64,000 nt of DNA, taken from the NCBI GenBank assembly GCA_958295875.1, contig OY282379.1:3253046-3317045 (forward strand), given 5' to 3'. This DNA comes from an uncultured Pseudomonadales bacterium. GTDB lineage: Bacteria > Pseudomonadota > Gammaproteobacteria > Pseudomonadales > Azotimanducaceae. The notes under the pieces are model-generated. The model worked only from the letters and a program-made list of their open reading frames with translations, was not told the origin of the DNA and ran no database searches. Position 1 is the first letter of the stretch, and each line of letters begins with the position of its first letter. The translations under genes and the position numbers were made by a program. Positions 29,811-39,165 of the stretch are shown piece after piece.

Positions 29811-32800
29811 ATGAGGCGGGGGACGGCGGCTTGGCTGGCTGGGCTGGCGGTGGCCGCGGCGGCCGGCTTCGCGGAGGAGCGCCGGCATTCGGTGCCGCTG
29901 CTGGGGGCGGCGGAGGACCGGCGGCAGGGCTTCGTGCGGCTAGTGAACCGGAGCGACGCCGCGGGCGCGGCGACGGTCTGGGCCATCGACGACGCCGGCG
30001 AGCGGCGCGGCCCGGTGACGCTCAGCTTCGCGGCCAAGCAGGCACTGCACTTCAATTCCAACGACCTGCAGCGCGGCAACGTCGACAAGGGCATAGAGGG
30101 CGTCGGCCCGCCGAGCATGGGCGACTGGCGCTTGGAAGTGGCCTCCGAACTCGACCTTGAAGTGGTAGCGTACTTGCGCACCACGCCCGGCGGCTTCCTC
30201 ACCAGCATGCGCGACGTCGCGCCGGAGGCGGGTGAGTGGCAGCGAACTAGACGGACCGGGGGTGGGCAGCATCGGATCGCGATCTTCAATCCCGGCAGCA
30301 ACGCGGACCAGCGCAGCAGGCTGCGGCTGGTGAACGCCGGCGCCGAAGCGGCGGCCGTGACCATCAGCGGCGTGGACGACGCCGGGCGGCCCGGCGTCGG
30401 CGAGATCCGCCTCGCGCTTCCGGGCGGTCAGTCGCGCACCTTGGACGCGGACGACATGGAGGCCGGCGACGCGCGCCTGTTTCGGGGCGCGCTGGGTGAC
30501 GGCGAGGGCAAGTGGCGGCTGACGGTGAGCGCGGACCGGCCGATCCTGGTCATGAGCCTGCTGGACGCCAAGGAGACAGGGCTGCGCGCTAACCTGTCGA
30601 CGGCGCCGGCGAACGCGGAGGCGTCCGACGGCGCCACGACGCACCGCGTGCCGCTTTTCCCGCCGAAGTCGCACCCCACCCGGCAGGGCTTCCTGCGCGT
30701 GGCCAACCACTCGCTGTGGGCCGGCGCGGTGCATGTGACGGCCGTGGACGACGAGGGCGTAAGCCATCCGCCAGTGACGCTGACAGTTGCGGCAGGCAGG
30801 ACCGTCCACTTCAACTCGACGGACCTGGAGGACGGCAACGCGGCGAAGGGGCTGTCGGGCGGCGTCGGCGACGGGGACGGCAACTGGCGTCTAGCGCTGC
30901 GCACCAGCCTCGACGTCGACGTGATGGCCTACATCCGCACTCGGGACGGCTTCCTCGCCAGCATTCACGACGTCGCGCCGCGCTCGCACATCCGCTGTAG
31001 CTGGTGGGACAATGTGAACGATCACTGCAGAGCGGCCGTGCCGATCTTCAATCCGGCGAGGAACGCGAGGCAAAAGAGTGCGCTTCGGCTGGTCAACGAC
31101 AACGACGAGGACGCCGCGGTCACCATCACCGGCACCGACGACGCTGGGCGCCCCGGCGCAGGCCCCGTGCGGATCGTGGTTCCTGCGAAGGCCGCGACGA
31201 CATTGTCCGCGGCGGATCTGGAATTGGGCACGAAATCGGCCCGCGCAGCCCGCGGCGTACGGGTCTTTGAGGAATCATGGGACGGCGGCGCGATCGATCC
31301 CGCCAAGTGGGTTGAGTACGGCCAGCCGCGCCCGCTGATCGTCCGGTGGCACGAAGGTCGTTACAACGTGTTCGATAACAACGGCGACGAGAACCACGGC
31401 AGCGGGGCGGTGACAGCGGAAGGGTTGGAACTGGGTTCCGGGGAAGCGACGATTTCGGCCGACGTCTACGTGGACTTCTACAATCCGGCTGGCTGCTGGG
31501 CTGATGCGGAAATCGGCTTGACGAGGGACGCGGACGTGCAGACCTCCGTGACCGGCGTCTCGGGTGGAGACGGCATCGCATTCACGTTGGCGGTCGAGGG
31601 TGCCGCCTGCGGGGACACGCCTTCCGAGCACCGCCGCCGCGCTTGGTTCCGCGGCGGCATGGTCGACGCGGACGGGAGCTGGGAGCGAATGGAGCCGTAC
31701 ACCATGAACGGCGACGATCACGTCGGCGGTTGGCACGAGATGCGCATCGTCGTCGACGCGTCCAACCATGTTTCGTTCCACATTAACGGCGCGATGCTGT
31801 GGCGGTCCGCCGGCCCGCTCGACCCGGCGCTGCGGTCGGGCCGCAAACTGAAGCTGGGTGCCCGATCCTCTGGCAGCGCCGGCAAGGCCTACATCGATAA
31901 CGTATCCGTTGTCACTGACGGGGCCGTTGGCGACAGGTTCCGCGACTGCGCGCAGTGTCCAGAGATGGCCGTGCTGCCGGCGGGGACGTTCATGGTGAAG
32001 GTAGGCGGACGAGCGCAAAGCTTTCCGCTGACAATCGCGCCGCCGTTCGCGGTGGGCGTGCATGAGGTGACGTTCGCGGAGTGGGACGCCTGCGTGATCG
32101 ATGGGGGCTGCGGCTATTGGCCGGACAGCCAAGGCTGGGGCCGCGGCAACCGGCCGGTGATACATGTGAACTGGGATGATGCCAAAAGCTATGCGCAGTG
32201 GCTGTCGGAGAAGACCGGGAAGCGATACCGTCTGCTGAGCGAGTCGGAATGGGAGTACGCGGCTCGCGCGGGCGCGGACACGGCGTACAGCTGGGGAAGC
32301 GAGGTCGGCGAGAACCGGGCCAACTGCCAACGCTGCGGCAGCCAGTGGGACAATCGGAGCACTGCGCCGGTAGGCAGCTTCGCTGCGAACGCTTGGGGCC
32401 TGCACGACATGCACGGCAATGTGCAGGAATGGACGGAGGACTGCGGGAACAGGTACGTGCGCGTGCGGGCGGGCGGCGGTCCTTGGGTGAGTGGGCAGTG
32501 TGGCTTCCGCGCATTGCGTGGCGGCTCGTGGAGGTCCTCTCCCGATGATATCGAATCCGAGTCTCGGTCTTGGGACACCACCACTAGCCGCAGCGCCTAC
32601 TACGGATTTCGTGTGGCCCGGATGCTCGTCCCGGACGCGCTGGGCACCGGCCAAGGCAAGTGGCGGCTGACGGTGGAGTACAACCGCCCGATCAGCGTCA
32701 TGAGCCTGCTGGAAAGCCCGGCGGGCCATCTGACCAACCTCTCTGCCGGCACGATCATGGGTCCTTTCACCACAGGCCCTTTTTGGGGACAGATATCCAA

Positions 32801-34739
32801 TCAGTCCTCGGTTGTGGGCAGAGTCGGTTGGCTGGACCTAGCGGATTACTTCCTGGGGACCCCTAGGTCTACATACTACCGAGTGCGCTCAAGCGATACG
32901 AGCGTTTTGCAGGTGACCGTAACGAATGGCGTGCTGAGGCTGACGTCGGTGTCGACGGGCAGTGCGACGGTGACGGTGACGGGACTTGGTCGGAATGGCT
33001 ACGAGGTCGGGCAGACTTTCACAGTGACGGTGGAGGGGCCGGAGGAACCGGGAAGGGCCTATACCGAGGACTTCGAGTCCGACCCGGGCTTCACGCGGCT
33101 GGCAAGCTCGCCTGTCTACTTCTGGGACGTGCTAGCAGGCAACTACAGAGTCCGCACGCGCAACGACCGACGGCTCTATTCCTTTGCCTATTCGCCACAC
33201 ATGGGCCTGTATTCGGATGCCGTGACGGTGGAGATCGATGTGTTGCTTGAAAGTCAGGAACGGGGAGCCCAACCCAGCGTGTACTTCTACAGGCATGAGC
33301 CGAACGCCTATGCCGTGGGCGCAACTAGCCCCGATGAGGGTGGCATCGCGGCGTGGAGCATCAGTTTCAATTGGACCAACCAACAGCCGTACCGGCCGCT
33401 CAGCATCCGAAGTGCCCGAACTGAAGATGGGAATCGCCGCGAGTACTCCGTCCCAGTAGAGGAAGACGTGTGGTATCGGGTTCGGGTGGCCGCGGACGGC
33501 AGGGGCCGCGCGGATCTGCGCATCGTCGAAAGGGGAGGCCGGATACTCTACGAAGAAGAAGGGGTTGATTTTCCGATGGGTGCCTTCGCCTACTTGGGCG
33601 TGGGCTATTACGACGAGCCGGACGGCGACGACGCCGTGGCAACGATACGGATCGACAATCTGAGCGTGCGTTCGGGCGTGGGCTGGCCCGAGGTGACAAT
33701 TCGGATGCCGGATCGGTTTGAGGTTACCGGTCGTGACGGTACGCTGGATCTGTCGGAGCATTTCACGGACAACCAGACTCTGACCTACCGAGTGCGCTCG
33801 AGCAGTCCGGACGTGTTGCGCGTGAGTGTGACGGGCAGCGTGCTGACACTGATGCCTGTGTCGTCGGGCGGCGCGACGGTGACGGTGACGGCGCGCGACC
33901 CGGACGGCAAAGTCGCCACGCAGACGTTCTCGGTGGCGGTGAGGTCGTCGCAAGGGCTCGGAGTCCGGGACAGGTTCCGCGACTGCGACGTGTGCCCGGA
34001 GATGGTGGTGGTGCCGGCGGGGACGTTCATGATGGGCGCACCGGAGTCGGAGGTCGGTTCGTTGGATCGCGAGCGTCCGGTGCATGCTGTGTCGGTTCCG
34101 TCGTTCGCGGTGGGCGTGTACGAGGTGACGTTTGCGGAATGGGACGCATGCCTGGCGGACGGCGGCTGCGACGGGTACCGGCCAGACTTTCTTGGCTGGG
34201 GGGGACGGGGACGTCAACCCGTGAGCGGGATTAGCTGGGACCACGCGCAAACGTATGTGGAGTGGCTGTCGTCACGGACGGGGGAGCGCTACCGTCTGCC
34301 AAGCGAATCGGAGTGGGAGTACGTCGCTCGGGCGGGGACGACCACACCGTTCCACACGGGCGCGACGATTACCGCGGATCAGGCGAACTACGACCGGCAG
34401 CACTCCTATCCTAACCTCCACGCTGTCGATACGGACGTCCCTAGCCCCCGAAAGCCAGTGCCGGTAGGTTCGTTCGGGGCGAACGCATGGGGTCTGCACG
34501 ACGTGCATGGGAACGTGGAGGAGATGACCGAGGACTGCATGAACTGGAACGGCTACGACGGAGCGCCGAGCGATGGCAGCGCGTGGCTGACGGGCGACTG
34601 CGACTTTCGCGTGACACGCGGCGGCGCCTGGCTTACCCAGCCAGTAAGCGTCCGCGCCGCGGCGCGGGGGGCCATCAACATGTCCTTACGGTTCGTAAGA
34701 CACTTCGGATTCCGCGTGGCCCGGACGCTCACCCCATGA
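29811..34739 (+). CDS. giant secreted protein with two SUMF1-like domains, LamG-like regions and novel bipartite modules
   Basis: 1642 residues, predicted exported (signal peptide about 1-22), function unknown. Order: half-module A1 (27-141, HFNSNDLQRGN), B1 (154-267, FNPGSN...SLLDAKE), A2 (278-392), B2 first part (408-476), a concanavalin/LamG-like region (about 479-704), SUMF1-like domain 1 (708-941), B2 remainder (942-981, GKWRLTV...SVMSLLES), a cadherin/BIG-like strand region (1000-1078), a second LamG-like region (1085-1285), a second BIG-like region (1303-1380), and SUMF1-like domain 2 (1386-1642). Neither SUMF1 domain has the catalytic Cys pair after RGGSW or RGGAW. The stop overlaps the next start (ATGA). 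Confidence 0.8.
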   Translation: MRRGTAAWLAGLAVAAAAGFAEERRHSVPLLGAAEDRRQGFVRLVNRSDAAGAATVWAIDDAGERRGPVTLSFAAKQALHFNSNDLQRGNVDKGIEGVGPPSMGDWRLEVASELDLEVVAYLRTTPGGFLTSMRDVAPEAGEWQRTRRTGGGQHRIAIFNPGSNADQRSRLRLVNAGAEAAAVTISGVDDAGRPGVGEIRLALPGGQSRTLDADDMEAGDARLFRGALGDGEGKWRLTVSADRPILVMSLLDAKETGLRANLSTAPANAEASDGATTHRVPLFPPKSHPTRQGFLRVANHSLWAGAVHVTAVDDEGVSHPPVTLTVAAGRTVHFNSTDLEDGNAAKGLSGGVGDGDGNWRLALRTSLDVDVMAYIRTRDGFLASIHDVAPRSHIRCSWWDNVNDHCRAAVPIFNPARNARQKSALRLVNDNDEDAAVTITGTDDAGRPGAGPVRIVVPAKAATTLSAADLELGTKSARAARGVRVFEESWDGGAIDPAKWVEYGQPRPLIVRWHEGRYNVFDNNGDENHGSGAVTAEGLELGSGEATISADVYVDFYNPAGCWADAEIGLTRDADVQTSVTGVSGGDGIAFTLAVEGAACGDTPSEHRRRAWFRGGMVDADGSWERMEPYTMNGDDHVGGWHEMRIVVDASNHVSFHINGAMLWRSAGPLDPALRSGRKLKLGARSSGSAGKAYIDNVSVVTDGAVGDRFRDCAQCPEMAVLPAGTFMVKVGGRAQSFPLTIAPPFAVGVHEVTFAEWDACVIDGGCGYWPDSQGWGRGNRPVIHVNWDDAKSYAQWLSEKTGKRYRLLSESEWEYAARAGADTAYSWGSEVGENRANCQRCGSQWDNRSTAPVGSFAANAWGLHDMHGNVQEWTEDCGNRYVRVRAGGGPWVSGQCGFRALRGGSWRSSPDDIESESRSWDTTTSRSAYYGFRVARMLVPDALGTGQGKWRLTVEYNRPISVMSLLESPAGHLTNLSAGTIMGPFTTGPFWGQISNQSSVVGRVGWLDLADYFLGTPRSTYYRVRSSDTSVLQVTVTNGVLRLTSVSTGSATVTVTGLGRNGYEVGQTFTVTVEGPEEPGRAYTEDFESDPGFTRLASSPVYFWDVLAGNYRVRTRNDRRLYSFAYSPHMGLYSDAVTVEIDVLLESQERGAQPSVYFYRHEPNAYAVGATSPDEGGIAAWSISFNWTNQQPYRPLSIRSARTEDGNRREYSVPVEEDVWYRVRVAADGRGRADLRIVERGGRILYEEEGVDFPMGAFAYLGVGYYDEPDGDDAVATIRIDNLSVRSGVGWPEVTIRMPDRFEVTGRDGTLDLSEHFTDNQTLTYRVRSSSPDVLRVSVTGSVLTLMPVSSGGATVTVTARDPDGKVATQTFSVAVRSSQGLGVRDRFRDCDVCPEMVVVPAGTFMMGAPESEVGSLDRERPVHAVSVPSFAVGVYEVTFAEWDACLADGGCDGYRPDFLGWGGRGRQPVSGISWDHAQTYVEWLSSRTGERYRLPSESEWEYVARAGTTTPFHTGATITADQANYDRQHSYPNLHAVDTDVPSPRKPVPVGSFGANAWGLHDVHGNVEEMTEDCMNWNGYDGAPSDGSAWLTGDCDFRVTRGGAWLTQPVSVRAAARGAINMSLRFVRHFGFRVARTLTP

Positions 34740-36874
34740 GTCCTTGCCTCCTTGCCTTGGGTTTCGGACGCGCCTTATGTTGTGCGAGACCCGCTGGGGA
34801 TTCCAAAAGGGCGAAGCCGCTGCTTTTGCAGAGCGTCGTTGAAGGCGCGCGGGATGTTCCCACGTTCACCACCACTGCGGCCCGCGCACGATTCCGCTGT
34901 GGGCTGCTCCTTCTCGCGCTCGCCGCGGCACATTCGGCCCCAGCGGCAGCTGACCACAACTTCGGCCACGCCACTGACCTCGGCAAGACCACGAGTTGGG
35001 AAAGCGACGGCAAGACCCTTATCGGGGATATCCCTGCTGTAGAGGGTACAAGGGAGAGCTACCACCGATTCAGCGTGGAAGTCGCTGGGACTGTCTTTGT
35101 AAGCGGCGTCGTTTCACCCCGGATATTCAACGAAAACCGCGTACCCCTGAGCAGTCCGGAACACGGACTCGACCTCGAACCAGGCACCTACATCTACCTT
35201 GAACCAGGCACCTACTATGTTGTCTTCAGCGCGAATGGAGCATACCGCGTCCGTCTCCAGGGCGGAGGGCGTGGCCACGATGACTTTGGCAATGTCATGG
35301 AGACCGCGCAGTCGGTGGAACTCGCCATCAGCCAGCCGCCCACGCCCAATCAGGTGGGACTGAGGCGCCGCGTCACAGGCGCTCCGGCCGAGCCTTTGCG
35401 CGGCCGCATCGACTACTCAGAGGACAGAGACTATTTCAAGTTCGTCGTGCCCGAAGGGACCGATAAGCTGGTGCGCATCTGGTTGTCCGACGCCACTTCC
35501 ACCGATTCCACCGATCCTGACTTTACCAAAAGGTTCTGGCTCCAGGACGAATACGGAGAAGTCGTCTACGGTGGTAGTAGGCTCTTCGGCGGAGCTGTCG
35601 CTCGCGCGATGGTCGTCACTCCGGGCACATACTATCTGCTCGTCCGTGGACGGCCAGTCCACCGCGGCTTCGCCACCGAGTGGGTGACCGGACCATACTG
35701 GCTAAACCTCACTGCAGGGGATGACCACGGCAACCTCCTCCAGAACGCGAGCCGGATCCAGTTGCCTAGCGAAACGACCGGAACGATTGACTATAATGAA
35801 CTCTATAGTACTAGGTGGAGCCTCGAAATCAGTTACCTTGGCGCTGACATCGATTCCTTCTGGTTCCAAGTGGAGAGCCCCGGTAGGGTGGGAATAGGGT
35901 TTTCTGGGCCCGATGTTGAAGTAAGTCTCTACGATTCCGAAGGGAAAGACGTCGAGCCTGAGGGTGACGGATACCCAGGTGCCATCTTCAGCGGAGTGTT
36001 CGATCCAGGAGTCTACTATGTTGTCGTGCGGGGCAACCGGTATGCTGGCTCCTATAAGCTCCATCTGTACGGCGAAGTCTCCGGCGGGGTCACCGTGCCG
36101 CTGCTTCCCTCGGATGACGCCCCCCGCGGCCGGCAAGGATTCGTCCGGATCATCAACCATTCCGGCAAGGAAGTCGAAGAAGTCAAGGTTACGGCCTTTG
36201 ACGACACCGGCCGGGAAGCGGGGAGCTTCACGTTGGAGAATCTGGGGCCTTGGCAGACGGTGCACTTCAACTCGCGGGACTTGGAGCTGGGCAACCGGGC
36301 CAAGGGGATCAACAACGGCGTTGGCAGAGGCGAGGGCAGCTGGTACTTGGAAGTGGCGCCGAGCGAACCGGAAGTCGAAGTGCTTTCCTACATCCGCACT
36401 CCCGACGGCTTCCTCACCAGCATGCACGACCTGGTGCCGAGCCGGGGCATAGAGCATCGCGTGGCGGTGTTCAACCCGGGCAGCAACCGCGCGCAGGCAA
36501 GCAGGCTGCGCCTCCTCCACCCGAGGTGCCCGCAAAGCGAACAGAGCGGCTGCAGCCCCGCCAACGTCGCCATCTTCGGCGTGGACGACGCGGGGAAGCG
36601 GTCGCCGGACGTTCGGTTCCAGTTGGCCTCCGGCGTGGCGTGCGAAGTGACGGCGGCGCAGTTGGAGGGGTTGGATCCCAGCCCCGCTTGCCTCGGCGGC
36701 GGCAACAGCCTCGGCGACGGCGACGGCAAGTGGCAGCTCTTCATCTCCGCCGACCAGCACCTCCACGTCATGTCGCTGCTGGACGGCGCGAGCGGGCACC
36801 TGACCAACCTGTCGGCCCCCGCTTCCAGCCAAGCCTTCGCGACGCCGGCCGGCCAATCGGGAACAGCCCAGTGA
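34736..36874 (+). CDS. secreted PPC-repeat protein with bipartite module, paralog 1
   Basis: From ATG 34736, overlapping the previous stop, 712 residues. The hydrophobic export signal (LLLLALAAAHSAPAAA) begins only near residue 56, so a later non-ATG start is likely but cannot be fixed. Three PPC-like beta domains follow, each closing on a pattern such as EPGTYYVVFSANGAYRVRL, TPGTYYLLVRG or FDPGVYYVVVRGN. Then comes one A+B module (VPLLPSDDAPRGRQGFVRII... to DGASGHLTNLSAP). The next gene is a paralog with near-identical ends. No enzymatic motif is seen. It is probably a surface or extracellular adhesin-like protein. Confidence 0.75.
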   Translation: MSPCLLALGFGRALCCARPAGDSKRAKPLLLQSVVEGARDVPTFTTTAARARFRCGLLLLALAAAHSAPAAADHNFGHATDLGKTTSWESDGKTLIGDIPAVEGTRESYHRFSVEVAGTVFVSGVVSPRIFNENRVPLSSPEHGLDLEPGTYIYLEPGTYYVVFSANGAYRVRLQGGGRGHDDFGNVMETAQSVELAISQPPTPNQVGLRRRVTGAPAEPLRGRIDYSEDRDYFKFVVPEGTDKLVRIWLSDATSTDSTDPDFTKRFWLQDEYGEVVYGGSRLFGGAVARAMVVTPGTYYLLVRGRPVHRGFATEWVTGPYWLNLTAGDDHGNLLQNASRIQLPSETTGTIDYNELYSTRWSLEISYLGADIDSFWFQVESPGRVGIGFSGPDVEVSLYDSEGKDVEPEGDGYPGAIFSGVFDPGVYYVVVRGNRYAGSYKLHLYGEVSGGVTVPLLPSDDAPRGRQGFVRIINHSGKEVEEVKVTAFDDTGREAGSFTLENLGPWQTVHFNSRDLELGNRAKGINNGVGRGEGSWYLEVAPSEPEVEVLSYIRTPDGFLTSMHDLVPSRGIEHRVAVFNPGSNRAQASRLRLLHPRCPQSEQSGCSPANVAIFGVDDAGKRSPDVRFQLASGVACEVTAAQLEGLDPSPACLGGGNSLGDGDGKWQLFISADQHLHVMSLLDGASGHLTNLSAPASSQAFATPAGQSGTAQ
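34909..35016 (+). repeat. 108-bp near-identical 5' segment shared by the two PPC paralogs, copy 1
   Basis: It covers the end of the signal peptide through DHNFGHATDLGKTTSWESDG. It differs from 37111-37218 at only a few bases. Confidence 0.85.
36089..36839 (+). repeat. 751-bp near-identical 3' segment shared by the two PPC paralogs, copy 1
   Basis: It covers the A+B module. It is nearly identical at DNA level to 38204-38966; the second copy has a 12-base insertion around 38816. Confidence 0.85.
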
Positions 36875-36902
36875 ACCAACTGTCCACTTGGCGGCGCAGG
36901 TC

Positions 36903-37022
36903 ATGTCCAAAGGCATGTTCTTGATCCCGTGCGCCCTCACCTATGCCGTGGGCTGGTTCGGCGCGTTGGGCTTGGATCGGCAGATGGACAGCCTGCGGGA
37001 GAAGAAGGTCCCCCTGGCGTGA
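36903..37022 (+). CDS. possible 39-residue membrane microprotein
   Basis: A short ORF lies in the gap between the two PPC paralogs. The first part, MSKGMFLIPCALTYAVGW, continues into FGALGLDRQMDSLREKK. That is one hydrophobic helix followed by a charged amphipathic tail, the look of a small inner-membrane protein. The ribosome-binding site is weak (GCAGGTC next to the ATG). It overlaps in another frame the upstream extension of the next gene. It could be a real small gene, or the tail of something decayed. Confidence 0.35.
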   Translation: MSKGMFLIPCALTYAVGWFGALGLDRQMDSLREKKVPLA

Positions 37023-37060
37023 ACAGCCCAGCGTTGCAAGCGTCGTTGAAGGTGCGCAGA

Positions 37061-39055
37061 GTGCCCACGTTCCGCCACCGCGGCCCTCGTGCGGTTCTGC
37101 TGGCACTGTTCCTTCTCGCGCTCGCGGCGGCACATTCGGCCCCGGCGGCAGCTGACCACAACTTCGGCCACGCCACTGACCTGGGCAAGACCACGAGTTG
37201 GGAAAGCGACGGCAAGACTCATGTCGGGGAGGCCCCCGGCGCAGACGGCGGGGAAAGCTACTACCGATTCAGCGTGGAAGTCGCTGGAAATGTCTGGGTT
37301 CATTCAATCGACTATGGCTTTCCCGACCTCCGGCTCTTCGACGAAAATCGCATGCCCCTGACCAGTTGGTCGGGTGGTGCCATCACCGTCCACCTTGAGC
37401 CAGGCACTTACTACGTTGTCGCCAAATCACAGTCCGCTGCGGCACCTGTAGCATACCGCCTCCGTCTAGTGGGCGGAGGGCGTGGCCACGATGACGTCGG
37501 CAATGTCATGGAGGCCGCGCAGTTGGTCGAACCCGACATCAGAATGCGGCGTACCATTTTGCGCGCCCGCGTGGACTACCAAGAGGACCTAGACTATTTC
37601 AAGTTCGTTGTGCCCGAAGGGCTCCATAATCCCGTGCACATTTGGTCACCTAGGTACGAGCGAAGGGAACCAGCTAACCTAGTGCTCCGGCTCTCGGATG
37701 AATACGGAATGGAGCTCGCAAACGGCTTCGATACAGACTTCTTCATCAGAAGGTATCTCGCGCCGGGCACATACTATTTGAGCATCCATGGAGCCATTGT
37801 ATCTGGTTCCAGAAGATACACCGGGCCATACCAGGCATACCTCACTGCAGCAGAGGACGACCACAGCGACTCCTTCCAGAACGCGAGCCGTATCCAGTTG
37901 CCTAGCGAAACGACCGGAACGTTTAGCAGCAACTATTCAAGTGACGTAGATTTCTTCTGGTTTCGAGTGACGACGCCCGGCAGCGTGGAGATTTGGACGT
38001 CTGGCACCGACGATACCCACGGACGCCTCTACGACTCTTACGAGGTCGAGCTTGAGGAGGACGACGACTCAGGGGATGGCTTTAACTTCCGCATCAACAG
38101 AATGCTCGATCCGGGGATTTACTATGTTGCGGTGGTCAGCCTACGCCATGAGTCTGTAGACCGCTACACCCTCCATCTGTCCGGCGAAGCTGTCGGGGCA
38201 GCGGTCACCGTGCCGCTGCTTCCCTCGGATGACGCCCCCCGCGGCCGGCAAGGATTCGTCCGGATCATCAACCATTCCGGCAAGGAAGTCGAAGAAGTCA
38301 AGGTTACGGCCTTTGACGACACCGGCCGGGAAGCGGGGAGCTTCACGTTGGAGAATCTGGGGCCTTGGCAGACGGCGCACTTCAACTCGCGGGACTTGGA
38401 GCTGGGCAACCGGGCCAAGGGGATCAACAGCGGCGTTGGCGGAGGAGAGGGCAGCTGGTACTTGGAAGTGACGCCGAGCGAACCGGAAGTCGAAGTGCTT
38501 TCCTACATCCGCACCCCCGACGGCTTCCTCACCAGCATGCACGAGCTGGTGCCGAGCCGGGGCATAGAGCATCGCGTGGCGGTGTTCAACCCGGGCAGCA
38601 ACCGCGCGCAGGCAAGCAGGCTGCGCCTCCTCCACCCGAGGTGCCCGCAAAGCGAACAGAGCGGCTGCAGCCCCGCCAACGTCGCCATCTTCGGCGTGGA
38701 CGACGCGGGGAGGCGGTCGCCGGACGTTCGGTTCCAGTTGGCCTCCGGCGTGGCGTGCGAAGTGACGGCGGGGCAGTTGGAGGGGTTGGATCCCAGCCCC
38801 GCTTGCCTCGGCGGCAGCCTCGGCGGCGACAACAGCCTCGGCGACGGCGCCGGCAAGTGGCAGCTCTTCATCTCGGCCGACCAGCACCTTCACGTCATGT
38901 CGCTGCTGGACGGCGCGAGCGGGCACTTGACCAACCTGTCGGCCCCCGCTTCCAGCCAAGCCTTCGAGCCGCCGGCCAGCCAATCGGGAACTGTTGAGGC
39001 GTGTCGTCAATGCCGTCGCCAAGGCGCGGGCGCGCCAATGGGCGGCGCGTTGTGA
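37061..39055 (+). CDS. secreted PPC-repeat protein with bipartite module, paralog 2
   Basis: I start at GTG 37061 (664 residues), which has GAAGG eight bases upstream and places the signal peptide (LLALFLLALAAAHSAPAAA) at the N-terminus. The frame is open from GTG 36929. Three PPC-like domains end at LEPGTYYVVAKSQ, LAPGTYYLSIHGA and LDPGIYYVAVVSL. One A+B module follows. The signal peptide, first ~25 mature residues and the module are almost identical to paralog 1, while the PPC middle is strongly diverged. Function unknown. Confidence 0.75.
   Translation: MPTFRHRGPRAVLLALFLLALAAAHSAPAAADHNFGHATDLGKTTSWESDGKTHVGEAPGADGGESYYRFSVEVAGNVWVHSIDYGFPDLRLFDENRMPLTSWSGGAITVHLEPGTYYVVAKSQSAAAPVAYRLRLVGGGRGHDDVGNVMEAAQLVEPDIRMRRTILRARVDYQEDLDYFKFVVPEGLHNPVHIWSPRYERREPANLVLRLSDEYGMELANGFDTDFFIRRYLAPGTYYLSIHGAIVSGSRRYTGPYQAYLTAAEDDHSDSFQNASRIQLPSETTGTFSSNYSSDVDFFWFRVTTPGSVEIWTSGTDDTHGRLYDSYEVELEEDDDSGDGFNFRINRMLDPGIYYVAVVSLRHESVDRYTLHLSGEAVGAAVTVPLLPSDDAPRGRQGFVRIINHSGKEVEEVKVTAFDDTGREAGSFTLENLGPWQTAHFNSRDLELGNRAKGINSGVGGGEGSWYLEVTPSEPEVEVLSYIRTPDGFLTSMHELVPSRGIEHRVAVFNPGSNRAQASRLRLLHPRCPQSEQSGCSPANVAIFGVDDAGRRSPDVRFQLASGVACEVTAGQLEGLDPSPACLGGSLGGDNSLGDGAGKWQLFISADQHLHVMSLLDGASGHLTNLSAPASSQAFEPPASQSGTVEACRQCRRQGAGAPMGGAL
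37111..37218 (+). repeat. 108-bp near-identical 5' segment, copy 2
   Basis: Partner of 34909-35016. Confidence 0.85.
38204..38966 (+). repeat. 763-bp near-identical 3' segment, copy 2
   Basis: Partner of 36089-36839, carrying one 12-base insertion (an extra Gly/Ser-Leu-type codon block near SLGGDNSLGDG). Confidence 0.85.
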
Positions 39056-39165
39056 GCGCGAGTGAGTGAATTCGGTGCGCAGCTTCTCCAGCAGGGCGGC
39101 TGTCGCATGATTGGCGTGCTCGGCGCGACGCTCTGGATTTTGAGCGGATTCGGAGGAACGGGAAG

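Noticed and set aside
24923..34739. Active formylglycine-generating enzymes (sulfatase maturation)
   Set aside because: The SUMF1-like fold is clear, but the catalytic Cys-x4-Cys after the RGGS motif is missing in all three domains, and no sulfatase gene is near.
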